21,727 bases of DNA. Origin: JBBSHJ01 sp038253135. Lineage in GTDB: Bacteria; Actinomycetota; Actinomycetes; Mycobacteriales; QHCD01. Below, one piece after another: positions 15,237 to 21,727 of the stretch. A program made the translations under genes and the position numbers. Location: NCBI GenBank assembly GCA_038253135.1, contig JBBSHJ010000053.1, forward strand, positions 1-21,727, in the 5' to 3' direction. The notes beneath the pieces were generated by a model. The model was not told where the DNA came from. It did not search any database and saw nothing but the letters and a program-made list of their open reading frames with translations. How positions within the stretch are numbered: position 1 is the first letter of the stretch; the number at the start of each line of letters is the position of its first letter.

Positions 15237-15242
15237 GCGGAC

Positions 15243-16118
15243 ATGCGACGCGTGCTCGGTTTCTTCGGCGGTCTCTGGCGAAAGCCCAAGCTTTTCATCG
15301 GCCTGGTGTTGCTGCTGCTGGTCGTGTTGTTCGGGGCGCTGCACACGCCGATAGTGCACTGGATCGGCCACGGAACCGACCCGATGTCGATCGGGTTCGG
15401 TGGTCGCTGGGAGCAGCCGAGCAGCACTCATCTGCTGGGGACCGACGCGGTCGGGCGGGACGTGCTCGCCCTGCTGGTGACCGGCCTGTGGACGTCCCTG
15501 AAGATCGGGCTGCTGGCCGGAGTGCTGTCGACCGTGATCGGGGTGATCGTGGCCTTCTACGCGGCGTACCGCGGCGGCTGGCTCGACAACGTGCTCGCGA
15601 CGGTGACCGACCTTTTCCTCGTCATCCCGAGCTTCCCGTTGCTGATCGCGTTCTCCGGCTTCGCCAAGAAGGTCAGCCTGTTCGAGGTCGGCGTCATCCT
15701 CGCCGTCTTCAGCTGGGCCGGCGCGGCCCGCGTGATCCGGTCGCAGGTCCTTAGCCTGCGGACGCGGCCGTACATCGACCTGGCCCGGGTGACGAAATCC
15801 CGCGACTTCGAGATCATCACGACCGAGCTCTTGCCCAATATGTTGCCGTATATCGCTCTGGGTCTGGCTCTGGCCGCGATCGGGTCGATCTTCGGCCTGG
15901 TCGGGCTCGAGCTGATCGGTCTTGGACCCAGCGGCCTCGTCGATCTCGGGTTGCTCATCAACACCGCGGTGACCGGTGGCGCGCTCAGCCTCGGAGCCTG
16001 GCCGATCTTCGTCGCTCCGATCGGGCTGATCACGATCCTGTTCTTCGCGCTCAACCTGATCAACGTCGGTCTCGACGAGGCCTACAACCCACGCTTGCGG
16101 AAGGTTGCCGGTGCCTGA
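15243..16118 (+). CDS. ABC importer permease, DppC/OppC type
   Basis: Second membrane subunit, 291 residues, six predicted membrane segments. It has the DppC hallmark HLLGTDAVGRDVLALLVTG after the first periplasmic loop, and the EAA loop YIDLARVTKSRDFEIITTEL followed by LLPNMLPYIALG. The usual FIGLVGLELIGLG-like region near the end is present as FGLVGLELIGLGPSG. ATG start 6 bases after the previous stop, with GAGG upstream. Its 3' end overlaps the next gene by 8 bases. Confidence 0.93.
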   Translation: MRRVLGFFGGLWRKPKLFIGLVLLLLVVLFGALHTPIVHWIGHGTDPMSIGFGGRWEQPSSTHLLGTDAVGRDVLALLVTGLWTSLKIGLLAGVLSTVIGVIVAFYAAYRGGWLDNVLATVTDLFLVIPSFPLLIAFSGFAKKVSLFEVGVILAVFSWAGAARVIRSQVLSLRTRPYIDLARVTKSRDFEIITTELLPNMLPYIALGLALAAIGSIFGLVGLELIGLGPSGLVDLGLLINTAVTGGALSLGAWPIFVAPIGLITILFFALNLINVGLDEAYNPRLRKVAGA

Positions 16119-16956
16119 GCCGATTCTCGAGATCAAGGGCTTGGTGGTGCAATACCGCACCACCAAGGGCGACGTCACCGCCGTCGATGGCGTCGACCTG
16201 ACCGTCAACCGCGGCGAGATCCTCGGCGTGGCCGGAGAGTCGGGATGCGGGAAGAGCACCATGGCCGTGTCAATCCTCGGTCTGATCAGGCCGCCGGGTT
16301 ACGTCCGCGAGGGCCAGGTGATCTTCCACCCGCAGAAAGGCGCGCCGATCGACCTGCTCACCTGCTCGCCCCGCCAGCTGCGCGCGATTCGGTGGGGCAA
16401 CATCTCCTACCTGCCACAGGGCTCGATGAACTCGCTGAACCCGATCGCACGCGTCCGCGACCAGTTCACCGACGTGATGGAAGAGCACGGCGAGAGGGGC
16501 GACAGGTCGGGCATCCGGGACAGGATCGACCTGCTGCTCGGCGAGGTCGGGCTCGACGCGACGGTGGCCGACATGTATCCGCACGAGCTCTCCGGCGGCA
16601 TGAAGCAGCGCGTGCTGATGGCCATGGCGATCGCGCTGAGCCCCGATCTGGTCATCGCGGACGAGCCGACGACCGCGCTCGACGTGACGATCCAGCGCGT
16701 GATCGTGCAGAACCTCGCCGAGCTGTCCCGCAAGTTCGGCGTGACATTGCTGGTGATCACGCACGACATGGGCGTGCACGCCCAGCTCGATGACCGCGTC
16801 GCCGTGATGTACCAGGGCAGGATCGTCGAGACCGGAGGCGTGCGTCAGGTCTTCAAGGATCCGCAGGATGAGTACACCCAGCGGCTCATCCGCTCGATCC
16901 CGACGCTGGATGTCAACCAACGCGCCAAGGCCGAGGCGCAGGAGTCGGCCCGATGA
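16111..16956 (+). CDS. ABC importer ATPase, DppD/OppD type
   Basis: First of two ATPases energising the importer, 281 residues from the GTG at 16111, which has GGAAGG 6 bases upstream; a TTG two codons earlier is also in frame. Walker A GESGCGKST at 42-50, Q-loop region SYLPQGSMNSLNP (the SxNP motif of the Dpp/Opp family), signature LSGGMKQRV, Walker B LVIADEPTTALD and switch LVITHDMG. The C-terminal extension is short and lacks a long oligopeptide-family tail. It overlaps dppC-like by 8 bases and is followed by a 20-codon ORF sharing ATGA with its stop. Confidence 0.94.
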   Translation: MPEPILEIKGLVVQYRTTKGDVTAVDGVDLTVNRGEILGVAGESGCGKSTMAVSILGLIRPPGYVREGQVIFHPQKGAPIDLLTCSPRQLRAIRWGNISYLPQGSMNSLNPIARVRDQFTDVMEEHGERGDRSGIRDRIDLLLGEVGLDATVADMYPHELSGGMKQRVLMAMAIALSPDLVIADEPTTALDVTIQRVIVQNLAELSRKFGVTLLVITHDMGVHAQLDDRVAVMYQGRIVETGGVRQVFKDPQDEYTQRLIRSIPTLDVNQRAKAEAQESAR

Positions 16957-17015
16957 CCCGCCGGGGACCGCTCGTCATCGGCGGGGTCACGTCGACCGGG
17001 AAGAAGTGGTCATGA
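16953..17015 (+). CDS. 20-residue coupling micro-ORF
   Basis: An ATG overlapping the DppD-like stop (ATGA, 16953-16956) opens a 20-codon frame, MTRRGPLVIGGVTSTGKKWS, whose stop TGA overlaps the DppF-like ATG (17012-17015, again ATGA). It therefore fills exactly the only gap between two genes whose products must be made in equal amounts. The peptide has no recognisable domain. It may serve only to carry ribosomes across. The exact ATGA fit at both ends is seen directly; translation is inference. Confidence 0.4.
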   Translation: MTRRGPLVIGGVTSTGKKWS

Positions 17016-17926
17016 GTGACGACACCGGCACGAAAAGCGATGGCGCGGGCAAGAAGATCGAGCTGGAGAACGTCTCGCAGGTCTTTCCCGGAAGGCTCGG
17101 CACGAGGATCAGAGCGGTCGACAACGTCTCGTTCGATCTGTCCAACGAGCCGCCGAAGATCATCAGCCTGGTCGGGGCGAGCGGAAGCGGCAAGAGCACG
17201 ATCGCGCGCATCATCCTCGGACTGCAGCGTCCGACCGGTGGCTCGGTCCGGTACGGCGGCAAGAACATCTTCAGGCTCTCACGGCGCGAGCGGGACACGT
17301 TCCGTCGCGACGTCCAGCCGGTTTTCCAGGATCCCTACTCGATCTTCAACCCGTTCTACCGGGTGGACCGGATCTTCTTTAAGGCGATCAAGAAGTTCAA
17401 GCTGGTCAAGTCCAAGACCGATGCCATCACGATGATCGAGCGTTCGCTCTCGGTGGTGCAGTTGACCCCGTCCGAGGTGCTCGGTCGCTACGCGCACCAG
17501 CTCTCGGGCGGTCAGCGTCAACGGCTCATGCTGGCCCGGCTGCACATGCTGCAGCCCTCCTACGTCATCGCGGATGAGCCCGTGTCGATGCTCGATGCCC
17601 AGGTGCGAAAGAACTTCCTCGATGTCCTTGTCCGGTTCAACGCGGACTTCGGCATGACGACGCTGTTCATCACCCACGACCTGTCGACGGTCGCGTACGT
17701 CGGCGGTGAGATGAAGACCCTCTTCCACGGAAGGGTCGTCGAGGAAGGGCCGGTTTCAAAGGTGCTGACCGAGCCGAGCCACGACTACACAAGGTTGCTG
17801 CTCGCGTCGGTGCCCGAGCCCGATCCGGACCGGCGCTGGACCGACCGGATCGACCTGGTCAACGGCGTACCACGGCTCGTCGAGACCGGGGAGCGGGTCC
17901 CGGCACCCGAGGACACGACGGCGTAG
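17012..17926 (+). CDS. ABC importer ATPase, DppF/OppF type
   Basis: Second ATPase of the importer, 304 residues from the ATG at 17012 with GGGAAGAAG just upstream; the frame is open further upstream but the preceding codons are the end of the DppD-like gene read out of phase. Walker A GASGSGKST at 55-63, Q-loop PVFQDPYSIFNPFYR, signature LSGGQRQRLMLARL, an unusual Walker B region YVIADEPVSMLDAQV, and switch LFITHDLSTVAYV. The S-M-L-D D-loop in place of the common A-L-D is typical of several DppF-like ATPases. The C-terminus ends in a short oligopeptide-transporter tail (DYTRLLLASVPEPDP). Last gene of the operon. Confidence 0.93.
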   Translation: MSDDTGTKSDGAGKKIELENVSQVFPGRLGTRIRAVDNVSFDLSNEPPKIISLVGASGSGKSTIARIILGLQRPTGGSVRYGGKNIFRLSRRERDTFRRDVQPVFQDPYSIFNPFYRVDRIFFKAIKKFKLVKSKTDAITMIERSLSVVQLTPSEVLGRYAHQLSGGQRQRLMLARLHMLQPSYVIADEPVSMLDAQVRKNFLDVLVRFNADFGMTTLFITHDLSTVAYVGGEMKTLFHGRVVEEGPVSKVLTEPSHDYTRLLLASVPEPDPDRRWTDRIDLVNGVPRLVETGERVPAPEDTTA

Positions 17927-17933
17927 CCGCCTC

Positions 17934-18053
17934 CGATCTGGCGTGGTGCTGGCAATGATCTTCCTCGGCCTCGTGATGATGCCGTTCTATTACAGCGGGT
18001 GTCGAAATGGGTTCGGGCGACGACTCCCGACGCCGTACACTCGGTCCTCGTGA
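17934..18053 (+). pseudogene. Fragment of a sodium:solute symporter (SSS family)
   Basis: In the frame of 17943-18053 the translation contains VVLAMIFLGLVMMPFYYS. From memory this closely resembles a conserved internal membrane segment of actinobacterial SSS-family sodium:solute symporters (AMVFLGIVMMPFYYGSKVRS). The similarity begins near 17934 and stops after about 20 residues; the rest (GCRNGFGRRLPTP) is unrelated and runs into a stop. No start or remaining symporter domains are present, so this is a relic at a recombination junction behind the importer operon. The identification rests on one short motif. Confidence 0.5.
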
Positions 18054-18098
18054 TCTGTCGAACGTCCTGAGTCGGCCGCGCAGCCCAGCGCTCTGGGC
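18036..18098 (+). promoter_or_regulatory. Promoter and leader of the ABC-F gene
   Basis: TACACT (18036-18041) is a good -10 hexamer; the -35 is poor. Transcription from about 18048 would give a 90-base leader. It contains a 6-codon GTG ORF (18050-18070, V-I-C-R-T-S-stop) right at the 5' end, then a perfect hairpin GCCCAG-CGCT-CTGGGC (18083-18098). A short 5' ORF followed by a hairpin is the arrangement of ribosome-mediated attenuators that control several antibiotic-resistance ABC-F genes. No second, alternative stem was identified, so the role is conjecture. Confidence 0.3.
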
Positions 18099-18137
18099 CC
18101 GTGGCCTATTCCGACTCACCCGAACGAGACGACACCA

Positions 18138-19739
18138 GTGATCACTGCATCCGCCCTCGAACTCCGCGCGGGTTCGCGCATCCTCGTCGACGGCGCGCAC
18201 GTTCGCGTCCAGCCCGGCGACCGCATCGGCCTGGTCGGCCGCAACGGCGCCGGCAAGACGACCACCATGCAGGTCCTCGCCGGCGAGACCCTGCCGTACG
18301 GCGGTTCCATCGAGCGCCGCGGGGAGACCGGTTACCTGCCGCAGGACCCCCGCACCGGCGATCTCGACGTCAGCGCCCGGGACCGCGTCCTGTCCGCTCG
18401 CGGGCTCGACGTACTGATGCAGGAGCTCGCCAAGACGCAGATTGCCATGGCCGAGAGTGCCGATGAGCTGCGCCGCGACGCGGCGGTACGCCGTTACGGA
18501 TGGCTCGAAGACCAGTTCGCCGCGCTCGGCGGCTACGCCGCGGAGAGCGACGCCGCCCGCATCTGCTCCAACCTCGGGCTCCCGGACCGTGTCCTTTCCC
18601 AGCCCCTGCGCACCCTCTCCGGCGGGCAACGGCGGCGCATCGAGCTGGCCCGGATCCTCTTCTCCGATGCCGAGACCCTGCTGCTGGACGAGCCGACCAA
18701 CCACCTCGATGCCGACTCGATCACCTGGCTACGCGACTTCCTCCGCGGTCACGACGGCGGGCTCGTCGTGATCAGCCACGACCTCGACCTGATCGATCAC
18801 GTCGTCAACAAGGTCTGGCACCTGGACGCCATCCGCGCCGAGATCGACATCTACAACGTCGGTTGGCAGACCTATCTCGACCAGCGGGACGCGGACGAGC
18901 GCCGGCGGCGGCGCGAGCGGTCGAATGCCGAGAAGAAGGCCGCCGCCCTGATCGCCCAGGCCGACAAGATGCGGGCCAAGGCCACCAAGGCGGTCGCGGC
19001 GCACAACATGATCCGCCGGGCGGAGCGGATGCTCGCCTCGACGGAGCCGGAACGCCAGCGGGACAAGGTTGCCCGGCTCCGGTTCCCGACGCCGGTCCCG
19101 TGCGGCCGCACGCCGCTGACGGCTTCCGGGCTGTCCAAGCACTACGGATCGCTCGAGGTCTTCACCGGCGTCGATCTCGCCGTGGACCGCGGCGCGCGGG
19201 TCGTCATCCTCGGGCTCAACGGCGCGGGCAAGACGACCCTGTTGCGGATCCTCGGCGGGATCGAGACGCCCGACACCGGCTCGGTCAATCCCGGCCACGG
19301 TCTGCGGATCGGGTACTACGCGCAGGAACACGAGACCCTCGATCTCGACCGCACCGTGCTGGAGAACATGCGCGCGAGCGCGTCCGACCGGGCCGACAAC
19401 GAGCTGCGCCGGATCCTCGGTGCCTTCCTCTTCTCCGGGGAGGCCGTCCAGCAGACCTCCGCGACCCTCTCCGGCGGCGAGAAGACCCGGCTGGCGATGG
19501 CGACGTTGGTGTGTTCCGGGGCCAACGTGCTGCTGCTCGACGAGCCGACCAACAACCTCGACCCGGCCTCGCGGGAGCAGGTCCTCGATGCGCTGCGCCG
19601 GTTCGAGGGCGCCATCGTGCTGGTGACCCACGACGAGGGCGCGGTCGAGGCGCTCAGCCCCGACCGCGTCATCCTGCTGCCCGACGCGATCGAGGACGCC
19701 TGGAGCGAGGACTTCCTCGACCTCATCGCGCTCGCCTGA
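18138..19739 (+). CDS. ABC-F family ATPase (Rv1473-like)
   Basis: Cytoplasmic protein of 533 residues with two ABC cassettes and no membrane segment, the ABC-F layout of ribosome-associated translation factors and antibiotic-protection proteins. The first cassette has Walker A GRNGAGKT at 34-41, signature LSGGQRRRIELARI and Walker B LLLDEPTNHLDADS. A charged helical linker follows (RRRRERSNAEKKAAALIAQA). The second cassette has GLNGAGKTTLLRI, LSGGEKTRLAMA and LLLDEPTNNLDPAS. From memory it matches M. tuberculosis Rv1473 nearly end to end (for example SLEVFTGVDLA and VLDALRRFEGA-like segments). Rv1473 is annotated as macrolide transport, but lack of a membrane domain argues for a ribosomal role. 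Start GTG at 18138 with a weak ribosome site. Confidence 0.92.
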   Translation: MITASALELRAGSRILVDGAHVRVQPGDRIGLVGRNGAGKTTTMQVLAGETLPYGGSIERRGETGYLPQDPRTGDLDVSARDRVLSARGLDVLMQELAKTQIAMAESADELRRDAAVRRYGWLEDQFAALGGYAAESDAARICSNLGLPDRVLSQPLRTLSGGQRRRIELARILFSDAETLLLDEPTNHLDADSITWLRDFLRGHDGGLVVISHDLDLIDHVVNKVWHLDAIRAEIDIYNVGWQTYLDQRDADERRRRRERSNAEKKAAALIAQADKMRAKATKAVAAHNMIRRAERMLASTEPERQRDKVARLRFPTPVPCGRTPLTASGLSKHYGSLEVFTGVDLAVDRGARVVILGLNGAGKTTLLRILGGIETPDTGSVNPGHGLRIGYYAQEHETLDLDRTVLENMRASASDRADNELRRILGAFLFSGEAVQQTSATLSGGEKTRLAMATLVCSGANVLLLDEPTNNLDPASREQVLDALRRFEGAIVLVTHDEGAVEALSPDRVILLPDAIEDAWSEDFLDLIALA

Positions 19740-19745
19740 TCGGGG

Positions 19746-20556
19746 TCAGTGCCGCACCGATACGCGGGGGAAGACCGGCCCGCCCGGCGCCCCGCCGGCG
19801 AGCGCGGTGGCGATGCGCTCGGCGAGCGCCGGGGTGAACGGGCGCAGGAGTACGCCGAGGTCGCGGCCGACCGCGCTCAGCTCACCGATCGCGGCGACCG
19901 CGGCCGCGAGCCGCCCGCTGGACCCAAGCTCCCACGGCCGCGTCGTATCGGCGTACCGGTTCGCCTCCGACGCGAGGTCGACGACCGCCGCGCACGCGCG
20001 GCGGAAGTCGAAGTCGTCCAGCGCCGACGCGATCGCGCCCGGAGCGCGCTGCCGCGCCGCTCGCAGCCGCTCGCAGCCGCTCGGAGCCCTCGGCCGGACC
20101 GATCCCGGCGCCATCGACGGATTCCGGTACGGCGTACCGGCGGGCCAGCGTGGTGGTCCGGCCGACAAGATTGCCGATCGTGTTCGCGAGATCCTCGTTG
20201 GCCCGCGCGATCAGCCGGGACTCGGTGAAGTCGGTGTCGCCGGCCCTCGCGACGTCGCGCACCAGCCACCAGCGCAACGCATCGGCGCCGTACGTCATGA
20301 CGAGTGCGGCCGGATCGGCCGCACCGCCGGCCGACTTGCTGATCTTCGCGCCGTCAACGGTCAGGTATTCGTGCACGTCGATGCGGTCCGGGAGCGGCAG
20401 ACCGGCCGAGAGCAGAATGGCCGGCCAGTACACCGCGTGAAAGCGCAGAATGCCCTTGCCGATGACATGCTCGACCGAAGCGCCTGACCACCATCGCTCG
20501 AGCGACTCCGCGTCCGCGGGATAGCCGAGCCCGGTCAGATAATTGATCAAGGCCAA
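19746..20556 (-). pseudogene. metG: Methionyl-tRNA synthetase, truncated and frameshifted
   Basis: Only the C-terminal half of a class I MetRS remains, about 270 codons of a usual 510-560. It opens in the middle of a conserved block (LINYLTGLGYP) directly after a TAG, so the catalytic N-terminus with the HIGH motif is gone. The remaining part has EHVIGKGILRFHAVYWPAIL, a KMSKS-loop variant reading AKISKS, and the anticodon-binding helical region including NEDLANTIGNLVGR and ANRYADTTRPWELG. The reading frame breaks at 20061-20080, where a 10-bp sequence is exactly duplicated; removing one copy joins ERLRAA to RQRAPGAIASALDD. Convergent with the ABC-F gene, 6 bases between stops. It cannot make an active synthetase; a functional metG must exist elsewhere. 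Confidence 0.9.
20061..20080. repeat. Exact 10-bp tandem duplication causing metG frameshift
   Basis: TCGCAGCCGC occurs twice in tandem (20061-20070, 20071-20080), followed by a partial third copy with one change. Ten is not a multiple of three. Deleting one unit restores the MetRS frame on the complement exactly, as checked by hand translation. Confidence 0.95.
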
Positions 20557-20585
20557 CTATACAGACAGACGTACAAAGTAGGTGA

Positions 20586-20627
20586 GGCCCTCGCGCCAGC
20601 TCAGGAGACGAAGGCAGCGCGAGGGCC
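20586..20627. repeat. 11-bp perfect inverted repeat
   Basis: GGCCCTCGCGC (20586-20596) and GCGCGAGGGCC (20617-20627) are perfect complements around a 20-base loop. It lies about 30 bases beyond the point where metG homology ends. It could be a factor-dependent terminator stem or part of a mobile-element end. Neither strand has a T-run after it. Confidence 0.7.
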
Positions 20628-20639
20628 CCTTGCAGCATC

Positions 20640-20946
20640 CGAGGAGGGGCGACAACCTGACCCACGGTGCTGCTACCTAGCCCGCGGTGGATATGCCCTG
20701 TCCCGAAGGGGCAAGACCCGCGGCCGGAAGCTATGGAGTTATGTCGCGCGACGGCGATAGCGATTCAGCACGGCCTGCTCGGCCACGAGCACGAACGCCA
20801 GCTGCAGGCCGTCGCCTCACCTGCGCCGGACGCTACGCAAGGCAACTCGCCACCCCACTCGAGGCAGCACACCAACACACTGCCCACCTCGCCACGGCAT
20901 AGCAGACATACGACAAGACCGCCGAAAGAAGATCAAGACACGGCAG
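20640..20946. other. No recognisable gene
   Basis: About 300 bases between the inverted repeat and the IS21-like end. Short frames are open on the plus strand (20667-20996 and 20687-20902), but neither has family features or a ribosome site. One plus frame near 20690 reads YALSRRGKTRGRKLWSYV before a stop, which may be worn transposase sequence. I cannot assign it. Confidence 0.4.
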
Positions 20947-20947
20947 G

Positions 20948-20998
20948 GGGTCAGTTTTCGACCGCAGCCAGAGGGTCAGTTTTCAGCCGCTGTTGACA
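20948..20998. mobile_element. Relic terminus of an IS21-family-like element
   Basis: Two direct repeats, GGGTCAGTTTTCGACCGC (20948-20965) and GGGTCAGTTTTCAGCCGC (20973-20990), spaced 25 bases and followed by TGTTGACA (20991-20998). This resembles the ends of actinobacterial IS21 elements: read from outside, TGTCAACAGCGGCTGAAAAC and then repeated transposase-binding sites. The element body would lie to the left, but no istA or istB reading frame is there, and no second end is seen. The family call is from memory of such ends. Confidence 0.6.
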
Positions 20999-21027
20999 CC
21001 GCGCACCTAGACGTTTTCGTCAGCGAC

Positions 21028-21249
21028 CTACTCGCACGGCCCTTGCTTGACCAGGTCCCACGTTTTCAGCTCGGAGGCCCCGGACGAGCCCTCTGGGACG
21101 CCGCCGCAACTGCGGCGCGAGACGTCGCCCTGGAACAGAATCCGTAAGCGGGCACCCAGCCCGTACTGTTCCGGTGTGAGCGTTTGGCCGGTCACGATGC
21201 GCGCTCCTGGCGGTGGACATCGCTGGGTATGGCGGTGGCCGGTTGTCAC
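21028..21249 (-). CDS. Small ORF, doubtful
   Basis: An open frame of 73 codons; a GTG at 21199 would give a 57-residue product starting VTGQTLTPEQYGLGARLR. That opening loosely recalls the start of small helix-turn-helix proteins, but the rest (GGVPEGSSGASELKTWDLVK) shows no domain. There is no clear ribosome site. It sits between IS and VOC relics and is less GC-biased than true genes in this window. Possibly a truncated gene; the 21250-21398 stretch beside it holds nothing I recognise. Confidence 0.2.
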   Translation of the reverse strand: MTTGHRHTQRCPPPGARIVTGQTLTPEQYGLGARLRILFQGDVSRRSCGGVPEGSSGASELKTWDLVKQGPCE

Positions 21250-21398
21250 TCCGTCGACTGTCTCGCTGACCGAGCCAGCGCGCTTCAGGAGGACAGCGAG
21301 CAGCGCCGAGGCGACTTCCGCTAGCCGATCCGCTTGCGCAACTGGGCGGCCCCGATAATGGACCGCGAGACTGCGACAGTTGGCCGTGTCAACCTGTG

Positions 21399-21727
21399 CT
21401 ATTGGACGAGAAGGCAGAACGGGTGTCCGGCCGGGTCGGCCATGACATGGAGCGGTGCGCCGTCGTCCTCTGAGCGGTCGTAGAGCATGGTCGCTCCCAG
21501 TTCCTGGGCTCGCCGCCGGTGCCGCTCAAGTTCCTCCGCGGTGGACACTCGGATTGCATCTGCATCGGAACCTGCTCGGACGGCCAGGTCGGCGGGGTCG
21601 TATCAGTCTTCTCCTGAACCGTCAGGACTCGGTTCCCGTCGGAATCAACCATCACAAGCCAGTCGGCGTCGTCCTCGCTGCCGTCAGTCGGCGGCTCGTC
21701 CCCGGGGCGATACCGCAGCCCCAGCAG
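21399..21727 (-). pseudogene. VOC/glyoxalase-family gene, frameshifted, 5' end off window
   Basis: On the complement the frame entering from the right edge reads LLGLRYRPGDEPP, then DADWLVMVDSDGNRVLTVQE and TPPTWPSEQVPMQMQ, a typical vicinal-oxygen-chelate (glyoxalase-like) half. Near 21555 it shifts. The correct continuation is in another frame: RVSTAEELERHRRRAQELGA, then TMLYDRSEDDGAPLHVMADP and AGHPFCLLVQ, with stop at 21399-21401. The usual text between, M-H-L-D-(V/I), is missing, so a few bases have been deleted and a likely metal-ligand His lost. Family members include resistance proteins and enzymes of unknown role. The 5' end lies beyond the window. Confidence 0.75.

Noticed and set aside
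14094..16262. 722-codon open frame on the minus strand opposite the importer permeases
   Set aside because: Composition is Asp/Gln/Arg/His-rich with no domain, a typical antisense shadow of GC-rich genes. The plus strand encodes clear permeases.
20586..20627. Intrinsic terminator
   Set aside because: The stem is strong but the loop is 20 bases and there is no T-run on either strand.
20948..20990. CRISPR-like repeats
   Set aside because: Only two copies, 7 bases apart, no spacers; better explained as IS terminal repeats.
20667..20996. Plus-strand ORFs at 20667-20996 and 20687-20902 as genes
   Set aside because: No ribosome site and no recognisable family; composition is Pro/Arg/Ala/His-rich, and the longer ORF runs into the IS21-like repeats.

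Overview
The window is GC-rich DNA from an actinomycete. Most genes start at GTG or ATG, many are coupled by ATGA or GTGA overlaps, and most intergenic gaps are short. The gene order strongly resembles the Mycobacterium tuberculosis Rv1456c-Rv1466 and Rv1473 neighbourhood (recalled from knowledge, not searched). A Rieske ferredoxin lies inside the suf operon, as in Streptomyces-like and Micromonospora-like genomes and not in mycobacteria. The genus cannot be fixed from the sequence.

Region 1 (1-4565, minus strand) is one colinear run. In transcription order it holds an ABC-2 exporter ATPase and permease, heme A synthase CtaA, an MprA-like response regulator, and the N-terminal 313 residues of its MprB-like sensor kinase, which runs off the left edge. 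Region 2 (4470-4612) is the divergent control region. It contains three perfect inverted repeats and a small ACAC-TT-GTGT palindrome touching the sufR start. Region 3 (4613-11454, plus strand) is a complete SUF iron-sulfur assembly operon: sufR, sufB, sufD, Rieske ferredoxin, sufC, sufS, sufU, sufT. SufBCD is the scaffold, SufS and SufU mobilise sulfur from cysteine, SufT helps maturation, and SufR is the Fe-S-sensing repressor.

Region 4 (11462-17926) holds a convergent lipoprotein gene and a five-gene family-5 peptide/nickel-type ABC importer (binding lipoprotein, two permeases, two ATPases). Its two ATPase genes are linked by a 20-codon ORF that overlaps both neighbours by ATGA. Region 5 (17927-19739) has a decayed sodium:solute symporter fragment and then an intact ABC-F ATPase resembling Rv1473.

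Region 6 (19740-21727) is a gene graveyard. It contains the C-terminal half of a methionyl-tRNA synthetase, truncated and frameshifted by an exact 10-bp tandem duplication. It also has an isolated IS21-family-like terminus with no transposase, a strong 11-bp inverted repeat, and a frameshifted VOC/glyoxalase-type gene running off the right edge. No tRNA, rRNA or CRISPR array was seen. I found no clearly new multi-gene system. The most interesting signals are the palindrome cluster controlling suf, the coupling micro-ORF in the importer operon, and the slippage-type duplication in metG.
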